Below are positions 23,775-31,772 of a stretch of DNA of 64,000 bases, in pieces. The position numbers and the translations under genes were made by a program. Source of the stretch: UBA966 sp046350355 (GTDB taxonomy: Bacteria > Planctomycetota > Phycisphaerae > Phycisphaerales > SM1A02). The stretch lies in assembly GCA_046350355.1 (NCBI GenBank), contig JAXMAN010000001.1:620001-684000 (forward strand). The letters run 5' to 3'. The notes under the pieces were generated by a model. It was not told where the DNA came from. It did not search any database and was given only the letters and a program-made list of their open reading frames with translations. Within the stretch, counting starts at the first letter, position 1; every line of letters starts with the position of its first letter.

Positions 23775-25927
23775 GTCCCTCAGGCATGAATCCGTCCGAT
23801 CCCTTCCGCACCCGCGCGCTGATCCTCTCGGCGCGCAGCTCCCGCCGCTTCATCGCGGGGGGACTTCTGCTCGGCGCGGTCGCGTGCTCCATCGCGGGGG
23901 CGGCGGGCCCGGGCGGCGGACATGGCGCTGCGGGCGGCGGTGGCGGTGGCCACGGCGCGCCCGCGGTCGGCGGCCGTGGTGGCGCACCCATGGGTGGCGG
24001 CCGCAGCGGCGGCGCACCGGCGATCAGTGGCGGCGGTGGCCGCGCGAGCGCACCCGGACCGATCGCGACCGGCGGCACGCGCGGCGGCGCTGCGGGTCCG
24101 ATCGCGACGGGCGGCACGCGCACGAGTGCGCCCGCGCCCGTCTCCACCGGCGGCCGAAGCGGCATCGCTTCGCCGCCCTCGAGCATGCCCGCGCCTTCGG
24201 CGATCGGCGGCGGCCGCAGCGCCGGCAACGCGCCGATGACCGGCAGCGGCGGCCGCTCGAGCGCGCCGGCGCCCATCGCGGGCAGCGGCGGCCGCAGCGC
24301 GGGGCTGCCGACCACAGGCGGCAATGCGCGTGGCGCGATCGGCGCTCCGAGCACCGGCGGCGGCCGCACCGCGATGCCGGCGCCCATCAGCTCCAGTGGC
24401 GGACCCGCGCTCGGCGGCCGCACGGCCTCGGGCACGCCCGCGGGGCCGGGCGTCGCGTCGCGCGGCGCTCCCGCGACTGCGGGCCGCGACCGAAATGTGG
24501 CGATCGCCGACGGACTGCGTGGCAGCGGCGCGCGCGATGCGGGCGGTGGCGCTCGCAACGCGAGCGGCGGCATGCGTGACGCGTCCGCGGGCATTCGCGA
24601 TGCGAACCTCGGCGCGCGCGACGCGGGCCCCGGCGTGCGCACGAGCGCGCCGCGTCCCACGGGCGACCTGGGCGCGCGCACCGCGGCCTCCACGCGCACG
24701 ATGGGCGCGGACGCACGCACCGCTCCGCGCGCGGACATGCGTGCGGGCAACGGCGGCGCCAACGCGGCACCGCGCTCGGACTTCGGCGGCGCGCGCACGG
24801 GCGGCGATGGCCCCGGCGCGCGTGGCGGCGCCACCGGTCCCGGCCGCGGCGCAGCGATGTCCAACAACGCGCGCAGCAACGACGGCCCCGGCGGTCCCGC
24901 GATGCGCGGCGGCCCGCGCGGCGGTGGTGGCGGCGGACCTGGCGGCGGCCCCAACGGCGCTGGCGCGCCCGCGCCGCGCGGCAACTGGGGCAACGGCGGG
25001 CCCTCGCGCTACGCGGGTGCCGCGGGCTGCAACAACAACTGGAACAACGGCTGCGGCAACTGGGGCGGCTGGAACAACTGCAACTGGACGCCCTGCAATC
25101 CGTGCGGCTGGAACGCCTGCGGCTGGGGTGGCTGGGGCGGCTACGGCTGCGGTTGGGGCGGCTGGGGTTCGGGCTGGGGCTGGGGCAGCGGCTGGGGCTT
25201 CAGCATCGGATTCGGCGGCTCCTGGGGCTTCGCGAGCTTCGGCTTCAGCGACTGGACGCCCTGCTACGCGCCCATCTACACGGCGCCGATCTACCCGGTC
25301 GCGTACGGCGCGGTCGCGTATCCCGCGCCCCTCTACTACTCGCCCTACTCCTACGCGCCGAGCTACTTCAGCCCGTACGTGGTCTCGCCGGTCGTCGTGC
25401 CGGCCTACACCTACGCGCCGGTCTACGCGACGCCGATCTACCCCGCCGTCGCGCCCGCCTCGTGGACGGTGACGACCACGACGACGACGCTCGCGCCGGC
25501 GACCGAGATCACGACGACCACCGCCTCCACGCTGCCGCCGGGATCGCTCGTCACGATCCCCTCGGATCCGCCCGTGAGCAACGACGCGGTCGCGCAGGCG
25601 CGCGCGGGCATCGAGGCGCTGCTGGACGACCGCCCGCACACCGCGACGCACCTGCTCCGCGGCGCGCTCGAGCGCGACCCGCGCGCGCTCGCCTACCTCG
25701 ACGCCACGCCGGCGCAGGTCGGCCAGCTCACGCGCATCGCCGAGCGCTACGCGGGCGGCAACAGCGCGGACGAGGCGCTCCTGGCCAGCGCCGCGCTCGC
25801 GGCGGCCGGCGACCGCATCGGTTCCGAGGCGCTCGCCCAGCGCGCCTACCAGCTTGGCGCGACGGGTCCCGCCGTCGAGGCGCTCCGCGGCAGCGCGGCG
25901 CTCTCCTTCACCGCGCCGATGCGCTGA
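23771..25927 (+). CDS. Exported Gly/Ala/Arg-rich protein with Trp/Asn/Gly and Tyr/Pro regions and a helical C-terminus
   Basis: An unrecognised 718-residue protein. A basic head and a hydrophobic stretch (GGLLLGAVACS) form a signal peptide, possibly with a weak lipobox. Residues about 45-400 are Gly/Ala/Arg/Ser/Thr repeats (ITGGG, ATGGTRGG types). Residues about 400-500 (nt 24980-25260) are rich in Gly, Trp, Asn and Cys (CNNNWNNGCGNWGGW), then comes a Tyr/Pro/Ala stretch to about residue 560 and a Thr-rich linker. The last 110 residues (RAGIEALLDDRPHTATHLLRGALERDP and on) resemble helical TPR-like repeats. The first three regions look disordered or fibre-like. Overlap with the cyclase stop (ATGA at 23771) suggests c-di-GMP-linked surface or matrix function (inference). 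Confidence 0.8.
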
Positions 25928-25966
25928 GTCCCGCGCCCGCGGCGAAGCCCGCGACCGGCGCCCCCG

Positions 25967-25998
25967 CCCCCCCCCCCCCCCCCGCCCCGCGCGCGGGG
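25967..25998. repeat. 17-base C run next to a 14-base palindrome
   Basis: A run of 17 C (25967-25983) is followed after one G by the perfect palindrome CCCCGCGCGCGGGG (25985-25998). Both lie in the gap between the Gly-rich gene and gatB. The palindrome may end transcription of the upstream gene. The run length could also be a read or assembly error. Confidence 0.6.
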
Positions 25999-26033
25999 CC
26001 CCGCCCGCCACCCGGGCGCGCCGGCCGCGTTCG

Positions 26034-26039
26034 TATCAT
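26034..26039 (+). promoter_or_regulatory. -10 element TATCAT before gatB
   Basis: TATCAT matches the -10 consensus at 5 of 6 positions and ends 6 bases before the gatB ATG, so a leaderless transcript is likely. No Shine-Dalgarno sequence fits in the gap. Confidence 0.45.
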
Positions 26040-26045
26040 GCGCGG

Positions 26046-27575
26046 ATGACCGCCACCGCCAACGCGGCCGTCCGCAGCGTCCGACTCAAGGTCGGGCTGG
26101 AGATCCATGTCGAGCTGAGCACGCGCACGAAGATGTTCACGCGCGCGGGCAGCCCGGGAAACCCGGAGTTCTACGACCGCCCGCCGAACTCGCTGGTGAC
26201 GCCCGTCGTCGCCGCGCTCCCGGGCACGCTGCCGGTGATGAACCGGCGCGCCGTCGAGATGAGCATGATGGTCGGGCTCGCGCTGGGGTGCCAGGTCGCG
26301 CGCTTCTCCAAGTGGGACCGCAAGAACTACTACTACCCCGACCTTCCGAAGGGGTACCAGATCAGCCAGTACGACCTGCCCCTTTGCCACGACGGCGCGG
26401 TCGAGATCCCCGCCGCCGCGGGCGGCACGCGCCGCATCGGCATCATCCGCGCGCACCTCGAGGAGGACACCGGCAAGCTCGGCCACGAGCTCCCCGGCGG
26501 GCTGCGCTACGAGGGCTCGCTCGTCGACCTCAACCGCGCGGGCACGCCGCTGCTGGAGATCGTCACCGCGCCGGACTTCGACGACGCGGCGGACGTGGTG
26601 CGCTTCGCGCAGGAGCTGCGCAACATCTGCCGCTTCCTCGGCGTCTCCGAGGGCATCATGCAGAAGGGGCACATGCGCTTCGAGCCCAACATCAACCTGC
26701 ATGTGGAGCTCGAGGACGGCACCGTCGTGAAGACGCCGGTGGTCGAGGTGAAGAACCTCAACTCCTTCAAGGCGCTGCGCGGCGCGATCGACTACGAGAT
26801 GGGCGCGCAGGTCGAGCGCTGGCGCGGCGACGGCAAGGTCATGGGCCCCGGCGCCAAGAGCACGCGCGGCTGGGACGACGCGAAGCAGTGCACCGTGCTG
26901 CAGCGCGAGAAGGAGGACGCGCACGACTACCGCTACTTCCCCGACCCGGACCTCGTCCCGGTCGTGGTGGACGACGCGTGGCTGGACCGCGTGCGCTCGC
27001 AGCTGGGCGAGCTCCCGCTGGCGCGCCGCGCGCGCTTCGAGGCCGAGTACGGCCTCGAGGCCAAGGACGCCGCGGCGCTCGTCGAGGAGCGCGACACCTG
27101 CTTCTTCTTCGAGGCGTGCGTCGCCGCGCTTGGCGGCGGGCGCGATCGCGGCTACGCGGCGGGCAAGTTCCTGCTCAACCAGCTCTCCAAGCGCGCGAAC
27201 GAGCAGGGGGTCGGCGTGCACGAGGCGGGGCTCTCGCCCGCGCAGGTCGCGGGCGTGCTCGCGCTGCGCGAGTCGGGCGCGCTGGGCGCGCAGAACGTCG
27301 ACGCGCTCGTGGGACACCTGGCGGGCACCGCCGACGAGCCCAAGGCCGCGGCCGAGCGCCACGGGCTGCTCGTGGTCCGCGACGACGCCGCGCTGGACGG
27401 CTGGATCGAGCAGGCGATCGCCGCGAACGCGCAGGCCGCGGCGGACGTGCGCGCGGGCAAGAACGCCGCGGTCGGCCGCCTGGTCGGCGCGGTGATGAAG
27501 CTCGCGGGCGGACGCACCGACGCGAAGACCGTGAACGAGCGCATCCTCGCCAAGCTGCAGGGAGGCGCCTCGTGA
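26046..27575 (+). CDS. gatB: Asp-tRNA(Asn)/Glu-tRNA(Gln) amidotransferase subunit B
   Basis: GatB is the kinase and tRNA-binding subunit of GatCAB, which turns misacylated Glu-tRNA(Gln) or Asp-tRNA(Asn) into the amide form. The 509-residue protein has the GLEIHVEL metal-site strand (about 17-24), the signature YYYPDLPKGYQISQYDLP (about 95-112), HLEEDTGKL, LVDLNRAGTPLLEIVT and the YRYFPDPDLVP block. The C-terminal helical/YqeY-like domain (from about 360) binds the tRNA elbow. gatA and gatC are not in the window. hpt starts within its stop codon (GTGA). Confidence 0.97.
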   Translation: MTATANAAVRSVRLKVGLEIHVELSTRTKMFTRAGSPGNPEFYDRPPNSLVTPVVAALPGTLPVMNRRAVEMSMMVGLALGCQVARFSKWDRKNYYYPDLPKGYQISQYDLPLCHDGAVEIPAAAGGTRRIGIIRAHLEEDTGKLGHELPGGLRYEGSLVDLNRAGTPLLEIVTAPDFDDAADVVRFAQELRNICRFLGVSEGIMQKGHMRFEPNINLHVELEDGTVVKTPVVEVKNLNSFKALRGAIDYEMGAQVERWRGDGKVMGPGAKSTRGWDDAKQCTVLQREKEDAHDYRYFPDPDLVPVVVDDAWLDRVRSQLGELPLARRARFEAEYGLEAKDAAALVEERDTCFFFEACVAALGGGRDRGYAAGKFLLNQLSKRANEQGVGVHEAGLSPAQVAGVLALRESGALGAQNVDALVGHLAGTADEPKAAAERHGLLVVRDDAALDGWIEQAIAANAQAAADVRAGKNAAVGRLVGAVMKLAGGRTDAKTVNERILAKLQGGAS

Positions 27576-28141
27576 GCGTTCCCAAGCCCTCGGCGGCCTC
27601 GCGCGCGACGATCGGGCGCGTCGTCGTCTCGCAGGAGCAGATCGCCGCGCGCGTGCCCGAGCTGGCGCGCCAGATCGTCGACGCGGCGGGCCCCGGCGAC
27701 GACGAGATCCTCCTCGTCGCGGTGATGACCGGCGCCTTCATCTTCGCGGCGGACCTGGTGCGCGCGATGCGCGCACCGCTGCGCGTGAGCTCGGTCGCCA
27801 TCAGCAGCTATCCCGGCGCCGCGACGAGCAGCCAGGGCGTGCGCCTGCTGGGCGAGCTCCCCTCGGACATCGAGGGCCGCCGCGTGGTGGTCGTCGACGA
27901 CGTCCTCGACTCGGGCCGCACCGTCGCCTACCTGCGCGAGCAGTTCATGGCGCGACGCCCGCGCTGGTTCGCCGCCGCGGTGCTGCTGCGCAAGCCGGTC
28001 GCGAGCGCGATGGCGACGCCCTGCGAGTTCGTCGGCTTCGACATCCCGGACGAGTTCGTCGTCGGCTACGGCCTGGACTTCGACGGCTGCTACCGCCACC
28101 TGCCGGAGGTCCGCGTGCTGCATCCGGAGGCGCGCGCGTGA
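27572..28141 (+). CDS. hpt: Hypoxanthine-guanine phosphoribosyltransferase
   Basis: This 189-residue protein transfers phosphoribose from PRPP to hypoxanthine or guanine in purine salvage. It has the PRPP-loop motif VVVVDDVLDSGRT (residues 105-117), an upstream VMTGAFIFAADLVRAM segment with the flexible loop region (SSYPGAATSSQGV), and the FVGFDIPDEFVVGYGLDFDG block typical of bacterial Hpt. The GTG start at 27572 overlaps the gatB stop by 4 bases, and its own stop overlaps the next GTG by 4 bases, so three genes are translationally coupled. Confidence 0.95.
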   Translation: MSVPKPSAASRATIGRVVVSQEQIAARVPELARQIVDAAGPGDDEILLVAVMTGAFIFAADLVRAMRAPLRVSSVAISSYPGAATSSQGVRLLGELPSDIEGRRVVVVDDVLDSGRTVAYLREQFMARRPRWFAAAVLLRKPVASAMATPCEFVGFDIPDEFVVGYGLDFDGCYRHLPEVRVLHPEARA

Positions 28142-28701
28142 CGGGCGCGCTCGGTGGGCGCGGCGAGGGCGCGCACCACGCGACCGCGGCGGTGGACGCG
28201 GCGGGGGTCCCGCTCTTCCTCGCCTCGATGATCGAGCCCAACGAGATCATCGTGGGCATGTGGAAGCCCAGCCCGTGGTTCGTCGCGCTGCGCAGCAGCC
28301 GCGTCGTGGTCCTGGTGGCGATCCTCACCGCCGGCGGCGTGATGCTCGCGGGCGGACTCTCCGAGCCGTGGGGACGCGAGCTCGTGCAACTCGGCGCGCT
28401 CGCGGTCGCGGCGCGGTTGGCGTACGTCATCGCGGACTGGGCGAGCCGCGTCTACGTGCTCACCGACCGGCGCGTGCTGCGCCGGCGCGGCGTCATCTCG
28501 CCGACCGTCTACTCGCAGGAGCTGCGCGGGCTGCGCCGCGTGCAGCTCGAGCGCAGCGCCGCGGAGATCTGCACCGGCATCGGCACGGTGACCTTCAGCT
28601 GCCGCGAAGACGGACCGCACGACGCGGCGTGGCTCATGGTCTCGAACCCCCGCGAGCTGCGCGACCTGGTGCGCGCGACCAAGGAGCGGTACGGGAAGTA
28701 G
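28138..28701 (+). CDS. Membrane protein with bacterial PH-like domain
   Basis: A 187-residue protein starting with GTG inside the hpt stop codon. Two membrane helices (about residues 52-72 and 83-100) are followed by RVYVLTDRRVLRRRGVISPTVYSQEL, the usual beginning of a YdbS/bPH2-type domain, and its remaining beta strands up to VSNPRELRDLVRATKERYG. Such proteins are common, small and mostly uncharacterised; the domain probably faces the cytoplasm. The Asp-Arg-Arg-Val core and the Pro-Thr-x-Tyr segment support the family call. No link to purine salvage or amidotransferase is evident beyond co-transcription. Confidence 0.82.
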   Translation: MTGALGGRGEGAHHATAAVDAAGVPLFLASMIEPNEIIVGMWKPSPWFVALRSSRVVVLVAILTAGGVMLAGGLSEPWGRELVQLGALAVAARLAYVIADWASRVYVLTDRRVLRRRGVISPTVYSQELRGLRRVQLERSAAEICTGIGTVTFSCREDGPHDAAWLMVSNPRELRDLVRATKERYGK

Positions 28702-28708
28702 GGGAGGC

Positions 28709-28740
28709 GCGTCGCGCGCCCCGCGCGCAGCGCGCGACGC
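28709..28740. terminator. Strong hairpin between convergent genes
   Basis: A perfect 10-bp stem (GCGTCGCGCG at 28709-28718 with CGCGCGACGC at 28731-28740) and a 12-base loop lie in the 60-base gap between the PH-domain gene and the DnaJ-type gene. No T-run follows, so it may work as a bidirectional or protein-assisted terminator. Confidence 0.5.
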
Positions 28741-28761
28741 TCGCACTCCGCGCGCAGCGCG

Positions 28762-29718
28762 TCACTGCCACGCGGGCCCGGTGCGCGGATTCGGCAGCGT
28801 CGGCGCCAGCTCCTCCAGGAGCTGCTTCTGCCGCTCCTCGAGCGTGCGCGGGGACTCGATCTGCAGCACCGCGTGGAAGTCGCCCGGATCGGCGCCGGCG
28901 CGCTGGATCCCCTTGCCCTTCACGCGCAGGCGCTGGCCGCTGCGCACGCCGGGCGGGACCTTCATCGTGACGCTTCCCTCCAGCAGCGGGATGCGCAGCG
29001 TCGCGCCCAGCGCCGCTTCGGCGAGCGTGAGGGGCACATCCATCGCCAGGTCGTCGCCCTCGCGGCGGATCCACGGATGCGGCGCGACGCGCACGCGGAT
29101 GATCAGGTCGCCGGCGGCGCCTCCGTCCGCGCCGGCGCCGCCCTTGCCGCGCACCGCGAGCTTCGCGCCATCGACGATGCCCGCGGGGATGCGCACCTCG
29201 ATGTTCTGTCCGTCGACGCGGAAGCTGCGTGCGCCGCCGCGCGCGGCGGTGAGGAAGTCGACGGTCTCCTCGACCTCGACGTCGCGCCCGCGCGCGGGAG
29301 GCTCCGGCGGCGCGTGGCGCGGACCGCCGCGGCCCGAGCGTCCGCCGCCGAACATCGATCCGAAGATCTCCTCGAAGGTGGAAGGATCCACGCCCTGCCA
29401 GCCGCCGCCGGGGCCGCTGCCCGCGCCGCCCATGCCGCCGAAGGGATCGCCGCCGCGCGGGACGCCCTCGCCGCCGGGCGCCGGTCCAGCGCCGCCCGCC
29501 TTCACGCCGGCCATGCCGAACTGGTCGTAGAGCTTGCGCTTCTGCGCGTCGCTGAGGATGTCGTAGGCCTCCTGCACCTGCGCGAACTTCTTGTCCGCGC
29601 CGGGGGCCTTGTTCACGTCCGGATGCAGTTCGCGGACCAGCTTGCGGTGCGCCTTCTTCAGCTCCGCCTCGGAAGCGGTGCGCGACACGCCGAGGATCTC
29701 GTAGAGGTCGCGTTCCAT
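28762..29718 (-). CDS. DnaJ/CbpA-type cochaperone without zinc domain
   Basis: A 318-residue J-protein. The J domain (about 4-68) includes the DnaK-stimulating HPD (His32-Asp34) in ELHPDVNKAPG. A Gly/Pro-rich linker (about 72-135, FGGMGGAGSGPGGG) follows, then two substrate-binding beta domains (VEVEETVDFLTAARGG, IRVRVAPHPWIRREGDDL, VPLTLAEAALGATLRIPLLEG, KVPPGVRSGQRLRVKGKGI). The CxxCxGxG zinc repeats of full DnaJ are absent, as in CbpA. The start at 29718 begins the J domain directly. A TATACT hexamer on the minus strand (29746-29741) lies 22 bases upstream and shares the gap with the promoter of the divergent gene. Confidence 0.94.
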   Translation of the reverse strand: MERDLYEILGVSRTASEAELKKAHRKLVRELHPDVNKAPGADKKFAQVQEAYDILSDAQKRKLYDQFGMAGVKAGGAGPAPGGEGVPRGGDPFGGMGGAGSGPGGGWQGVDPSTFEEIFGSMFGGGRSGRGGPRHAPPEPPARGRDVEVEETVDFLTAARGGARSFRVDGQNIEVRIPAGIVDGAKLAVRGKGGAGADGGAAGDLIIRVRVAPHPWIRREGDDLAMDVPLTLAEAALGATLRIPLLEGSVTMKVPPGVRSGQRLRVKGKGIQRAGADPGDFHAVLQIESPRTLEERQKQLLEELAPTLPNPRTGPAWQ

Positions 29719-29740
29719 CGTCGGGAGCGTCGGGAGCGCA

Positions 29741-29757
29741 AGTATAGGAACTACGAT
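29741..29757. promoter_or_regulatory. Divergent -10 elements for the cochaperone and the Fe-S/TPR gene
   Basis: Minus-strand TATACT (29746-29741) would start the J-protein transcript with a leader of about 15 bases. Plus-strand TACGAT (29752-29757) ends 7 bases before the ATG at 29765 and suggests a leaderless transcript. The two hexamers are 5 bases apart. Confidence 0.4.
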
Positions 29758-29764
29758 CCGGGCC

Positions 29765-31741
29765 ATGTCCGACTGCGCGCCACGCCCCGGAGCGTCGATC
29801 CCGCTTCCCGTGCTCGCGTCCGGAGGCGGCCGCCGCGCCGCCACCTTCGGCACGCGCCGCGGCTGGACGCGCACGCTGGTGCTCTCGGGCGTCTGGCTCT
29901 TCATGGCCGCGCACCTGGTGCAGTGGCTGGCGATGGGCAGCACGCTCGCCCCGATCGAGCCCAGCGAGTCGATGGCCACCTCGAAGGAGGGGATCATCAC
30001 CGTCGGCACGATCTTCTTCGTGGTGGCGATCGCGACGACCGCGCTGCTGGGGCGCTGGTTCTGCGGCTGGGGCTGCCACTGGGTCGGGCTGCAGGACGGC
30101 ACGGCGTGGCTGCTCTCGCGCTGGGGGATCCGGCCGAAGCCCTTCCGTTCGCGCCTGCTGGTCTGGGTGCCGCTGCTGCTCGCCTTCTACATGTTCCTGT
30201 GGCCGGTCTTCTACCGGCTGGCGATCGCCCCCTGGACGCAGCCGGACCTGCGCTGGCCGGGCTGGTCGACGCACCTCATCACCGACGACTTCTGGGCGAC
30301 CTTCCCCGGCATCGCGATGGCAGTGCCGTTCACGATCGTCTCGGGAATCCTGGTCGTCTACCTGCTCGGCAGCAAGGGCTACTGCACCTATGCGTGCCCG
30401 TACGGCGGCTTCTTCGCGCCGGCGGAGGAGCTCGCGCCGATGCGCATCGTCGTCGACGCCGACCGCTGCCACCAGTGCGGCGTCTGCACCGCCGTCTGCA
30501 CGAGCAACGTGCGCGTGCACGAGGAGGTGCGCGACTACGGCATGGTCGTCGATCCCGGCTGCATGAAGTGCATGGACTGCGTCACCGCGTGCCCCAACGA
30601 GGCGCTGCGCTTCGGCCTGGGCAAGCCCGCGATCGCCGTCGACCGCGCCGGCACGCGCGCCGCGGCTTCGGCCGCGCAGCGCTACGACCTCACCTGGCCC
30701 GAGGAGATCGCGCTGGGCGTGCTCGCGCTGCTGGTCTTCCTCTCGGTGCGCGGGATCTACCTGGGCGTGCCGCTGCTCTTCGCCTCGGGCATCGCGGCGT
30801 GCACGGTCTTCCTGGCGTGGAAGTCCTGGCGCATCCTGCGCTCGCCCAACGTGGGCTTCCACCGCTGGCAGCTGCGCTTCCACGGCGCGCTGCGCCCCGC
30901 GGGCGCCGCGTGGCTGGCGGTCACCGCGCTGACGCTCGCGGGCATCGGCTACTTCGGCGTGCTCAACGCCTTCGTCTGGCAGGCGGACCGGCTGGACGCA
31001 CGAATCACGCTGCCGGCGGAGGCGATCTTCGCGGAGAACGCCGCGACGCTGCCCGCCTCGCAGGCGGTCGCGGCGCGCGAGGCGCTCGAGTGGTACGCGC
31101 GCGCCTCGCTCGCGCCCGAGGGCATCTCGCTCGTTCCCGCGGCGCAGCAGCAGATCGACCTGCGCCGCGCCTACCTGATGGCGGCGCTGCGCGACTTCGA
31201 TGGCGCCGAGGCGATGCTGCGCCGCTCCTGGGAGCGCGACGGCCCGTCGCCCGCGGTCGCCGCGGGCATCGGCCGCCTGCGCCGCGCGATTCCCTCGCGC
31301 CAGCGCGACGCGATCGCCTGGTACGACGAGGTCCTCGCCGCGCACCCGCAGTGGCAGACGCTGCGCGAGGAGCAGATCACCTGGCTCGACGAGCAGGGCG
31401 AGTTCGAGCGCGCGATCCGCAGCGCCCGCGACGGCCTGCGGGCGATGCCCGAAGGCGGCTCGGACCCGAAGGAGCGGCTGCTGGCGATGCGCCGGCTCTC
31501 GCTCATGCTGGCCGAGCGCGGCGAGACGCCGCAGGAGCTCGCCGAGGGGATCGACCTCATCCGTCAGACGCTGGTGATCGAGCCCAACAACGCCTTCGCG
31601 CACGCCGCGCTCGGGCGCGCGCTGCTGCGCGTGGGACGCAAGCCGGAGGCGCTGCAGGCCTTCGACCGCGCGGTGGAGCTCGATCCGTCCTCGCCCGTGC
31701 TCAAGGGCATGCGCGAGGAAGCGCAGAACTACAGCGATTGA
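29765..31741 (+). CDS. Membrane 4Fe-4S protein (NapH/CcoG-like) fused to TPR repeats
   Basis: The N-terminal half of this 658-residue protein has about five membrane helices with the FCGWGCHWVG motif (from residue 99) and CTYACPYGG of NapH/NosR/CcoG-type proteins. It then has two ferredoxin clusters, CxxCxxCxxxC at Cys235-245 and Cys266-276. Two further helices come after (about 320-365 and 385-405), and from about 440 to the end are TPR-type helical pairs (AHAALGRALLRVGRKPEALQAFDRAVELDP). Relatives move electrons across or along the membrane, for example in copper handling or nitrate and nitrous-oxide respiration. The TPR fusion is unusual and suggests docking to a partner. No partner gene is adjacent. 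Confidence 0.85.
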   Translation: MSDCAPRPGASIPLPVLASGGGRRAATFGTRRGWTRTLVLSGVWLFMAAHLVQWLAMGSTLAPIEPSESMATSKEGIITVGTIFFVVAIATTALLGRWFCGWGCHWVGLQDGTAWLLSRWGIRPKPFRSRLLVWVPLLLAFYMFLWPVFYRLAIAPWTQPDLRWPGWSTHLITDDFWATFPGIAMAVPFTIVSGILVVYLLGSKGYCTYACPYGGFFAPAEELAPMRIVVDADRCHQCGVCTAVCTSNVRVHEEVRDYGMVVDPGCMKCMDCVTACPNEALRFGLGKPAIAVDRAGTRAAASAAQRYDLTWPEEIALGVLALLVFLSVRGIYLGVPLLFASGIAACTVFLAWKSWRILRSPNVGFHRWQLRFHGALRPAGAAWLAVTALTLAGIGYFGVLNAFVWQADRLDARITLPAEAIFAENAATLPASQAVAAREALEWYARASLAPEGISLVPAAQQQIDLRRAYLMAALRDFDGAEAMLRRSWERDGPSPAVAAGIGRLRRAIPSRQRDAIAWYDEVLAAHPQWQTLREEQITWLDEQGEFERAIRSARDGLRAMPEGGSDPKERLLAMRRLSLMLAERGETPQELAEGIDLIRQTLVIEPNNAFAHAALGRALLRVGRKPEALQAFDRAVELDPSSPVLKGMREEAQNYSD

Positions 31742-31772
31742 TGGAGTGTGCGCGCGTCGCGCGCGCCGCGGC

